A stretch of DNA of 64,000 bases from Macropodus opercularis (lineage: Eukaryota; Chordata; Actinopteri; Anabantiformes; Osphronemidae). Below the pieces are notes generated by a model. It made no database searches. It was not told where the DNA came from and saw only the letters and a list, made by a program, of their open reading frames with translations. The stretch is from NCBI GenBank assembly GCA_030770545.1, contig CM061106.1:15831001-15895000 (forward strand), given 5' to 3'. Both the position numbers and the translations under genes were made by a program. Positions 1 through 10,800 of this stretch are shown here, piece after piece (the first letter of the stretch is position 1; every line of letters begins with the position of its first letter).

Positions 1-165
1 TCCATCCAGACGCAGCAGCCACAACAAAACACAAACTGCCAAGAGAAGGAGCCATGAACACATCAACATGTTGGACAGAGAAGGATTTAAACACAGGGAC
101 AGAGACAGAGGTTGACACAGCAGCTGAAACCTGTCAGTCAAGCTACAGGAGAAAATCCCACTGAC

Positions 166-238
166 CTTCTACCTGAGTGTTGGTGCTGATGAAGAGAAAG
201 CTGAGCAGACAAGGAGCAGCCAGCAGGTGGCAGCACAT
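166..238 (-). CDS. Signal-peptide exon of an immunoglobulin-superfamily gene (partial, runs off left edge)
   Basis: On the minus strand an ATG at 238 opens 24 codons (MCCHLLAAPCLLSFLF then ISTNTQVEG), a short hydrophobic leader, and ends at a good splice donor (G|GTCAGT, 166/165) in phase 1. Phase 1 after the leader is the rule for Ig-superfamily receptors, and the complete Fc-receptor-like gene at 16860-19258 has the same phase. The remaining exons would lie below position 1. A second leader-like minus-strand start (ATG at 55, MAPSLGSLCFVVAAASGW) runs into the left edge and could be an alternative first exon or a neighbouring gene. The identity of the receptor cannot be decided here. The leader and donor are seen; the family is inferred. 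Confidence 0.42.
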
Positions 239-263
239 CAGCAGTTTGACCTGAAGGTCTGAG

Positions 264-273
264 CTTTAAATAC
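264..273 (-). promoter_or_regulatory. TATA-like box upstream of the Ig-superfamily leader exon
   Basis: The minus strand reads GTATTTAAAG here, about 27 bases before the ATG at 238. The spacing is short for a TATA box plus 5' UTR, so this is only a possible core promoter element. Confidence 0.2.
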
Positions 274-1385
274 AGATGTCAATGGAACCTGTAGAAACAG
301 GGCTGGTGGTGGAGGAACGTTTCTTTCTCTCTTTCTACTTCCTCTCTCCATCTTCCTTTTAATCTCCTCTCTTCTATTTCGACCTTTCTGCTGTTTTGCT
401 CACACCTCTCATCCTCCTCTCGTTCCTTTTCCCTCTTCTCTTTCTCGTTCCAGCTCTTTCAGGCTGATCTTTTCTCTCCATTGTTTCTTCTTTGGTTTTC
501 TCCTCTAATGGCATCACTTCATCCATCTCCATCTCTATCCTCTACCCTATTAAAGGTAATTTACTGAATAAAATTGAAGTGAAACAATCAAAATGTTGTA
601 GCTTTAAACTCAAATCAAATAATAAGGTTGAACTACTTTAATGGACATGTTACACTTTGGCTTAAACACGTGTGTCCATCTGATCTCACACTTTAAAATC
701 AGCCAACAAAGGCTGAAACAGAAGGTATTAAAAATCTGAATCAAGCAAAGATCAGGATTTACTAGAGTTTGGTGGCTATAATTACCACTAGATGGCACCA
801 GTGCTCAAATAAATTAAAACTTACACATCCCATCAGACTGACATAGTGTGGAATCATTTTAATAACACGCCAACTTTAAGAACAAATGAACCTTAATACA
901 AAGACGTGGTTTAACAAGAGCAAGATGACTGAGACAAAGCAATAATGTAAAACTAAAAGTTAACTATAAGCAAACAAGAACAAACAGATGAAAACCACTG
1001 GCAGGATGCATGTGATAACCTGTTTGTTGTCTCTGCTCTCTCTGATTCTTGTGCACATTTAATTGCTGTCCAGGTTATCTGGGATGTCAAGATACTGACA
1101 GTACAGTGATGCAAATAAGTGAAAGATGACAGTAAAAGACACAAAACATTTATAACATAATCTTTATATAAAAGGCCATAACATTGCATATTTAAGATCC
1201 CTTGGTTCTAATATTGCTAATCATCCATTAATGAAGCCTTTTAAAGCTGTTCTACTGTAGTCACTGTGCAGCACATACCATTACAGATAAGCTGATCCAG
1301 TGCTGTATCACATAGGCAAATAGTACACGAGTAAACCAGTGGAGAGTGTCCTGTGTCCTTACAGCACAAAAAAGATCAAGGAGCT
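274..1385. other. Intergenic sequence without a recognisable gene
   Basis: A pyrimidine-rich tract (about 310-480) is followed by AT-rich sequence. Short open frames here show no family features, no splice sites in a sensible phase and no repeats I recognise. It separates the Ig-type leader exon from the 3' end of the NLRP1-like gene; both genes are on the minus strand. Confidence 0.5.
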
Positions 1386-1391
1386 TTTATT
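1386..1391 (-). terminator. Candidate polyadenylation signal of the NLRP1-like gene
   Basis: AATAAA on the minus strand, about 75 bases after the stop codon at 1464-1466. The position is suitable for the 3' UTR of the FIIND-CARD gene. No experimental support is available. Confidence 0.35.
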
Positions 1392-1463
1392 TTGCATCAC
1401 AGTACAAACTTCACAGTAAAACACATTTCTTCTGCATCAGAACATTTTCTAATCTGCATCTAT

Positions 1464-1810
1464 TCAGCATTTACCTGCCTCATTTTTGTTTTCCTTTAGC
1501 TGCAGTTCTTCAGAAAGATATTGATCTAACTCAAACAAAGCATCAATCAGGATTTTACAGGCTGCGCTTCCCTTTGCTAGAACCATGTCAATCAGATTTC
1601 GTGTTTTGTCTCTATTTAATCGCATTTCTTGGATTGACTCCATCTCTCCAGGGTTTATGACTCCGTGCTGCAGCAGATTATCCAGCAAGTCTTTACCTAC
1701 AGAACTGGACACTCTTCTGATAAGCTCTGTCCTAACAGAGAGCAGCTTCGTCTTTTCCTCTCCTTGGACATTACCTGCATATGGTAGATTTTGTCCACTT
1801 GGACAAGAAC
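1464..1810 (-). CDS. CARD exon (last exon) of the NLRP1-like gene
   Basis: Acceptor TTTCCAG|GTTCTTG at 1811/1810, entered in phase 1, open to a TGA at 1464-1466. About 25 residues of linker (SCPSGQNLPYAGNVQGEE) lead into a death-fold domain of about 85 residues: LLSVRTELIRRV, then LLDNLLQHGVI, then RDKTRNLIDMVLAKG, then ILIDALFELDQYL. This is the six-helix CARD pattern with the usual basic helix-1 and acidic helix-3/4 surfaces. CARDs bind the CARD of caspase-1 or of the adaptor ASC. A GTAAAT just before the stop could act as a donor, but the domain is complete without further exons. Confidence 0.82.
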
Positions 1811-4800
1811 CTGGAAACCAGACACAAATGTTTGATCAGTATTGAATAGTACTTGATTTAAAAATGTTGTAAAGCCTCCTTCAAGGCCCTGTGGAAAACA
1901 GTCAGGAACCACAACACAATCCAGAGGTTTCACTGGGGCTGGAGCGTATCCTGGCTGTCATTGGCATCATCATAATGAGACCATTCTATACAGGTGTGAA
2001 GTGAAACCTACCTGGAGGATAAATCAAGTCTTTACTTGGAAATCTATGTAAGTTTTTTTGTATTTGTCAAATGTGTCATTGTCAACAAGAGTTAAAATGA
2101 GATTTATTATTTTTAACTCATACATAGAAACTATGAAAATTTTCTGGACTGTTGAACTTGGGACTGAAGGGGAACATGTAGAACTAAAGCTTCCAGGACC
2201 AGGACCTCCTGGAAAGACTCACCATGGGCTTTGTTGACTTCCTTTATCATCTTTCTCATCAGTGTCTGACTGTCACTACAGTGACCTTACTCACATCCGA
2301 GTCCTGTTTCTTGTTGCAGTTTCATGTTTTAAAAACAACTCCAATTAATCTCTATGTACTGACTGGACAATAGCCGTTTTACATTGCCTGGTCAGTCTGT
2401 CAATCAGCTTTCATGTTGTTCTGTTTTGTTCCTCTCTGCGCTTTGTCAGTAATTGTTCATATTGTCTCGTCATTCCTGATACTTGCCTGTTGCCTATATT
2501 GTGTGTTTTGTATGTTGCAGCTTTTGTTAGGTCTCTAGAATCCCTGACTCTATGTGTATTCTGATTTTCAGTTCAATCTTGTCTATAGTGCCTTCAAGCC
2601 TTTTCAGTGTTTTGTTTGTACCCTATCTTCCTGTGTGTACTTTTAGTAATTTGTTTAATATTATGTACTGTATAATGTACTATATTATTTATTCAACATC
2701 CTGTCCTGTTGGGTCGTGCTTGTGAGTTCCAACCCGTCAGCCTTTTAGTCTCAGGTGAGCAGGCTTTTTGTTTTCACAGTGAGGGAAAGATTTGTCTGGC
2801 ATCACCTAGTGGCACAATTGAGTCGCAGCAAGGGAGAAACCCCTGAAACCTGTCTGTCAGTAATAAAATAATGATATTGTATCTTCTTTACCAGTGAATT
2901 TTGCTTGGTAATTCCACACAGGTGTCTTCTCCTGGTCTAAGACTGTCACAGTTGCCTCCGTGATGCTCTGGCTTAGTCGAATCTCAAAGGCTGGATGGTA
3001 ATTTGGTCCATAACTGATGTCAAACAGAGCAGTCTGTAAATGAAAAACTATTTAGTTGACAATGTTGTGACAAATTAAAGCCTCGCAGATTTTTATGTTG
3101 AAAAGATTGTAACAATACTACCCGATCAGCTCAAAATCACAGAGCATCAGTAACCAACTGGGAAACAAAGTAGAGCAACTAATCTCTCAGCATTAGTAAA
3201 GAAGAAAAGAGACACAGCCCTGACTCTCTGATGGCTCTGAAGAGATTTCACACATTAACTTCTCTGTCAGGAGGTCAACCAGCTTCACTCTCTAGAGAGT
3301 CTGTGTTAAGCAATGCAAACCCAAATCAATCATCAACATCATCTATTCTTACTCACCGCAGGTTGAACTATGTCGGCCTCAGGACATCGTAGACTGTAAG
3401 TGTGATCTTTACTGAGGCAACAGGAAGAAGGTGTCACAATGTGTTCAGCATCCTTGTGCTGCCCTTGGACCTTCATCAAGAGAAGAACAGACGACTTCCT
3501 TAGCTACATTATATTAACAGACGTAGTAAAAAATAGATGATATCTGAAATTTAGATGCACAGCATATGTCCACATAAGAGGAATAGGCATTAATACGTGC
3601 AGGGTGAGGTAGGATAACTAGGTCATTACAGGGCTCCTTATATATAAATGTATAAACTGTCTTATGTATAAACTCTCAGGTCTTGGTCACTAAAACAGGC
3701 TGTTCTCTCTTTTCCAGGAAATCCGTGTTCCCAAACAAGCCATTCACCAGGATGCAGACCTCCTTGGAAGTTGCAATATCCATTGAAATTGGAAGCGGAG
3801 GCTGGGATTTAGCCAACAATACAGGGCCTGCTGGATGCGGGTGTCCTGCTGGAGGAGCCAAATCCATGCAACAATACACCAATCCTGCCCATCAAGAAGA
3901 CTGACTGACTGAGTCAGTATAGGTTGTGCAAGTGTGTAAGGTGAAGAATATGATTACGGTCTGATCTGAGAGCAGTTCCTCTTGAGAATACAGAGTTAAC
4001 TCTGTAACGATTCCGGGAGGAAAATGGTAACCTGGAGGTGGTGTGTGCCTAGGAGTGCACCCAGTCCTGTTCTGCTCAGCTAGCGGAGTTGAAGGCTTTA
4101 ACCCGTGCATGTGAACTAGCAGATGGTAAGTGAGCCAATGTGTACACGGATTCTGCTGTTGCACACGGCGTCTGTCATTTGTTTGGGGCCGCCTGAAAAG
4201 GGAGCGGTTTTAAGAAGGTTGATGGATCTCCAGTGGTGCATGGTGAGCAAATTAAGATGTTATTGATGGCCTTGATGAAGCAAACAGCTCTGGTCATCAT
4301 TAAGTGTGTGGCTCACAAGAGAGATGATTCATTGGTCACACAGGGGAATGCTGCTGCCGACAGAGCAACATAAAGGGCTCCATTCTGGCACAGAACAGAA
4401 AGATCAAAGAACGCTTAAAGACTTTGTTACAGAAAGAGGTCTCAGTAGCTCTGGATGCAGAGAGGAGCAGTAAAAGATAGTGATGGGATATGGAGGAACA
4501 GCAGGGGGCTCCTTGTGGCTCCGACTGGGTTGATGTCATTGCTGATTAATGAAGCTCATGGACTAAGCCATGAATCAAAAGGTGAAGTGATGAGAAAAAG
4601 GCCCTTCTCTAGACATTCTAACTAATGACCTGAGGTCTTACATTCAGCAAATGACTAACAGTATTTCCTCCCGCGTTGTTTCCCTACAGGACAGTGAAAA
4701 AGAGTTAACCGTAAAGCTAGGTGACCTAGTATACGTCAAGGTGTTCAGGAGAAAGTGAGACCACCCTCGGTGAGAGGGTCCATGCGAGGTCGTCAAAGCT

Positions 4801-7800
4801 TTAACCCGAGGAGTTCAGGTTGGAGGCCCACCTATGTGGTATCATTTAAACCACTGTGTGAAAGTCCCAGAGGGGCAACCAGAGTTGGCAGTTGCCAAGA
4901 AAATTAGGTTTCAGGAGAATATTCGATGGGAAAGAAAAAGAGTGATTCTGCAACAGAAAAATCTGCTTTCTGCAGTGGCTCAGTCAGATTCCTGACCTCA
5001 ACCTGATTGAGATGCTGTGGCATGACCTCAAGAGAGCGATTCACACTAGACATCCCAAGAATATTGCTGCACTGAAACAGTTTAGTAAAGAGGAATGTTC
5101 CAAAATTCCTCCAGACCGTTGAGCAGGTCTGATCTGCAACTACAGGAAACGTATGGTTGAGGTTATTGCTGCCAAAAGAGGGTCAACCAGTTATTAAGTA
5201 CAAAGGTTCCACCCTGCACTGAGAATGTTTACATGTACTGTTATATGTAATACAAACATGAAAACATATAATGTCTGTGCAGTATTAATGTACACAGACT
5301 GTATTTTTCTATTGTTTTGATTTAGATGAAGATCAGAACACATTTATGACCAATTAATGCAGAAATCCATGTTATGCCAAAGGTTATCATTATCATAGCT
5401 TTTACCTCAGTCAGAGGAACACTGTCTGGCAGCAGGAACACGTTGACTGTTTGATTTTCTTTAGTTCGCCGAAAAAGCTGAACTTGGCTTTTTATAGGTC
5501 TGAAGATGTTTAGAAAGCCTTTAATGAGATCCCACACCAAGCCGAAGGCAGAGAGATGAGAGACGTTCACAACCACATGAGAGTCTGTAATGAGCAGCGG
5601 CTCAAGGAAGCTCATTCCATCATCACTGAAGTGGACGACAGACAGGCCTCCAGGGATGAGAGCAGCTAAAACACAGACATCAATGTCCAAGGTTTAGTCA
5701 TTTAAACAAATATTGACGTCACATGTTTTAATGTTAGCTTACCAGGTTGTGTTTCACAATGAGGAAGGTGCAGCTGAAACACAGCGTCCTCAGGACACTG
5801 GATGCTATAAAGTGGACCTGCAGGTGTCTTTCCGTTTGACTGCAGGACGTCCTCGTCCCATGGGATGATCCTGTACAACAGCTGCCCCTGCTGAGTCATG
5901 CCAAACACCAGCCGGGTCAGAGCACACTGGTACGTCCCTGGATCCTGGACTCTGAAGCTGTAAAGCACAGAACACGGTGTAACACACGAGACCCTGCTTG
6001 AAGGGCAGATGATGAGGATTCACTTCTTACCTGTATAAAATGTTTCCAGGTTTATTCATAGAAACTTCAGGTGTAAAATCGTTTGATATCTGAAATTTAA
6101 AAAAAAGGCACAAAATGGGTTTTAGAAATCAGCTGTAACTATGTTTAAAATCTTCATGAGACCTAATTAACCTGGTAAACTACAGTATTGTGCAAAACTT
6201 TTAGGCAGTTGTGAAAAATGCTGTAAACAAAGAATGCTTTCAGAAATATAAATAATTTTTGTCTATTTACAAAATGCAAAGTAAGTGAACAAAAGAAAAA
6301 TGTAGATCAAATCAATATTTGATCTACGTCAATACTGGACGTACTGGACATGATAGGATGGCCCCCACAGAGCCCTGATCTCAACATCATGGAGTGTGTC
6401 TGGCTTCACATGAAGAGACAGAAGGATGTGAGAAACCCTACATCCACAGAAGATCTGTGGTTAGTTCTCCAAGATGTTTGGAGCAACCTACAGCTGAGGT
6501 CCTTAAAACACTGAGCAAGTGAAACTAGAAGAATTGCTGCTGTGTTTGAAGGCAAAGGGTGGTCGCACCAAATATATATAATATTAGATTTTTTCAGTAC
6601 TGTAGCATGTAGATTCAGCCCACTGGTGGTGATGATACAATAAATGTCTCAGTTTAAACACTGACATGTTTCCAGGCATCCTTGTCTCAGATAACGGGTG
6701 GAAGCCTGGTAAAACATCCATGTTTTCCTCCACTGACCTTCACCACGTCTGTGTGCTCTAACGAACCAGGTTCTGTGTTTGGACCCAGTGTCACATTAGA
6801 CAGCGCAGCATCTAACGCATCGACTATAAACAGAATAATACGTAGTTTAACTCACAAACAAATAAAATAAATAATTAAGCAGTTTTGGCTGTAGTGAATA
6901 ATCAGTAATAGTCAGTGGTGGTTCAAGACTCTGCTGGAGCCCAAAGCAATAATTTACATGGGGCCGTTTCAACCATTATTATGTTATAATGACACAACAA
7001 AAGAGAAAAAAAGAAAAAGGAAACATATCATAAAGAATTTATTTCATCCTATTATTCTTGGTCATAGTTTTCACTGTTTACTGTTATGTAACTGAGTTTG
7101 TGGATTTTTCCTTAGAACTGAATGAATCTTCTTACCTTGTTGTATGTTTTGATGTCATTCCATGTAAATGGCTTTGTACTTGAATGCATAGAGGTTTGTC
7201 TCCCTATTTTAATTATTGCTGTAAACATGAAAAGCATCTATTCGCATCAGGTCTTTGTATTAGTAGACACTGATTATTGATCCGTTTCTGTGTGGAATGC
7301 TCATAAAAACTATATTTGCTGCTTTGCAAGGATGCTTAAAGCCTGTGGCCTCTGCTACTTGGTGAACAAAACCCCTTCAGTGTTACAAACTCCCTGCACC
7401 TGACAAATGGACCCACATGCAAAGCACCAGAGAGATGTCGAGTAATTTATAATTATTTATATTACCAAAAAGCAAAATCACAGCAATGCTGGTAATGGCA
7501 AAATCAAAAATTGGTAAAGTGTAATGAACACAAAATCACAGCGTAGGAGAGGAACTAATTCATTAGAAATACAAAGAAACAGCTTTGATAACTAATAATC
7601 AAAACCACTGCTCTAAGCAGGAAAAAACAATTTGGAATTTACAAGAAAACAAGAGGGAACGTAAGAACAAAATGTAAAAACTTGATATACAAGCTTATTA
7701 ATGGAGAATGCAAAGCTAGAGGTTGGGGTAGAACGAGGAATGAGAAGCATGGGACAAAGACGGACACAGATACTGACAGGATGACAAACAGCTGGGGAAC

Positions 7801-10800
7801 ATATGAGGTAGGGAACAAACAAAACAAATGATAACAGCACCACAACATCCCTGGTGGGGGAGAGGACCCACTGTTACATTCAGTGTGATCAGCATCAGGA
7901 CTTTCAGGTTGGAAAGAGTCACGTATAAAAATGAAGACGCCTCCTCCTTAGGATCTGAGACTGGATGTAATGAGGCAAAACTATCTTCCTCTGCCATTAA
8001 TAACATTCTTTGAAGCTTGAAGGATCCACCACAAACATTTTTATACTAACTTTAGCGCAATGGTAACATTGAGACATTAGTAATTAACTATATCATAAAA
8101 TGTAGAGACAGTAAAATATAATTATCAACACAGTTGAAATATTGATTTTTACGTGGTAGATATTCACTTGCTTCAGGTCTTTCCATTCCAAGGACGTTTT
8201 CTTCATAGCTCTCTGAGGCAGAGTCTGTCAGGCGTGAAGATGTGTAGAGGTTGTCCAATCTGTGAAAAAGTGCAAAGGTTTCGCAAATCTCATCATCTAC
8301 AGTCATAACATCATCAAAATATTCAGAGAAACTAGTGAACTCTCTGTGTGTGAAGGACAGGCTGAAGACCTCTATTGGATGCCTATGGTTCTCAGGGCCT
8401 CAGATGACGTTGCATCACACATTCTGTCGTTGACATCACTACATGGGCTCAGGAACACTTCCAGAAACCACTGTTGGTGAACACAATCCGCCATCTGCAG
8501 ATTCCAGCTAAAGCTCTATCATGCAAAAACAAACCATCTGTGAACGTCGTTCAGAAGCGCTGTCGTCTTGTCTGTGGGCCAAGGCTCATTTAAATGGACT
8601 GTTTCACTGCGGAAAAGTGTTCTACGGTCAGACGAGTCTAAATTTAACATTCTTGTTAGAAATCCTGGAGCCGTGTCCTCCAAGCTAAAGATGAGGGAGC
8701 CCTTCCAGTGTGTTATCAGCGATCAGTTCAAAAGCATCTCTGATGGTAGGTGCAGACGGTGTGGGTAGCTTTTAAGGTCTGGAAGGTATAGAAACATTAG
8801 GTATAGCAACATACGCTCCAGGAGAGGAGACGAAGGCACAAACCTTATGTGCCCTCCATCATTATGGGAAACATCCCTTCCCTCTCCAATAAGACGGATC
8901 AGCTCACAGCGCAGACCCGACTGCAGCAGGACTACAGGGAGTGTAGCTTTTACTGAGACGTGGTTGAAGGTATCAACACTGGACTCTGTGGTCGCCATGG
9001 ATGGATTTAAACTAGTTTGGTGGGACAGGAGATTAGGAGAGAGTGTGAAGAAGAAAGGAGGAGGACTGGCTGAGTTTATTAATGAGAGATGGTGCAACCC
9101 AGCACACATCTTGGTTAAGGAACAACTCTGAACCCAGGACGTTGAGATTCTCGCTGTCTGCATTCTGCCTTGTTACATCCCGAGGGAGTTTTCCCACATT
9201 ATCCAGTTTATCGTGTACATCCCTCTCTCGCCCGATGCAGCATGTGACCGACTGCACGGAGCGGTGACGCACCTCCAGCCACAACACCCACAGACGCTCG
9301 TTCTCATCAGCGGGGACTTTAATCACACCTCATTCTCTTCCATTCTCCCCACTTTTACCCAGCACCTGAAGTGCCTCAACGGGGAGAACAAGACACTGAA
9401 TTTACTGTAAGCAAATGTTAAGGATGTAGACGACTCCAACCCCCTTCCTCCACTTGGCCGCTCTGATACTACAAGAAGCTGCTGGAGGAGCGGTTGAAGC
9501 AGAACAACGTTTGAGATGTGCAGAGAGGCCTGAAGACCATCTCTGGCCACGGACAGAGCAGAGGAGCAGGGACAGCCGATGAAGATCAGGGCTTTTCCAA
9601 CAAGTTAAACCTGTTTTTCCAACAGATTTGACTCCAGTCCCTCTCTCACCACCTCACAGATCAACAGCCCAGCAGCTACACCCACCCCACACATTCACTC
9701 CACTCCACACTGTCCTCCACCATTAATAACCTATTGTTGCCCCCCTCTCTCTAACTTCATACCAGGTGAGCAGAGAATTGAGGTGGCTGAAGATCAAGAA
9801 AGGGTTAGACGGCATCAATCCCGGCCTGCTCACCTGTGCTGACCAGCTCTGTGAGGTGGAGTGGTTCCGGCTCCTAAGACTACGCACACTAAAGAGCGAA
9901 CATTTGGTTTGCTAATAACAGAGGGCTTTGATGTTTCACAGGAAAGAGGAAACAGTGGCCCAAACGCAGACTTAAGTGTAGGACGAGACTTAATCTTGAC
10001 AATAAGACTTTATTGAACATAACACAAAACATGACACTGGACATAACTGAGCTAAACTACCGGACAGGACAATGAACATCACCGAGCACAGGAACATCAC
10101 TCACAGAAACACAGAAGCGCCAGAGCCACAGACTCACCGAGGCGCCGGACTCACAGAAACAGAGAACTCAGGAAACACAGGGCCCACATCAAACACCTGC
10201 GACTGACCGCCAACTGACACAGACAAGACAGGAACTTAAATACACGACAAACCAGAAACTAGACGCAGGTGTACACAATCACTACATTAACGCAAGACAC
10301 AACGAAACACCAGACAGGACCACAGCGCCCTCTAGGGGCTGGAGGGCTGACTGTAAGAATATAAGTGTGGTCTGAAGGTTGAGTCATGGCAACTGGACTT
10401 ATCTGTGGGAAGTTGGTAGAGACCACAGTTTTATCCTCCGGTTTGGTTTCACTTCACACCCGTGAAGAACTGGTTCGTTATGCGAACAGAGGGGGTGTGA
10501 GGGTAGTGAGTAGGTGTGAATCCTCAACTACCGTGACTCTTCCTCCAACCATTACAGGGTCGTTAAGTGTCTCCTTTGTGGGGGGCGTGTGAAGTGGCCT
10601 TGATCTTCCTGGGCATAGTTGAAAGGGCAGCATGGTAGATGGGAGACAAGTTGTGTCTGAGGCCTCCACCTCTGTTGAGAGAGGGGCTGTTTACCTGTAC
10701 ATGTACGACTTCTCTGACGCCTCGTTCAAACCACCTGTCTTCTCTGTCCAGAATGTGAACGTTGTTGTCTTCAAATGAGTGGCCTTTGTCTTTTAAGTGG

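Noticed and set aside
7930..7990. Possible extra acidic linker exon of the NLRP1-like gene (DSFASLHPVSDPKEEASS)
   Set aside because: No donor keeps frame with the 6823 exon, whereas the 8259-8153 exon joins it perfectly without this piece.
9033..9326. 97-codon minus-strand frame over the LINE fragment
   Set aside because: The plus strand carries the endonuclease motifs; this is its antisense shadow.
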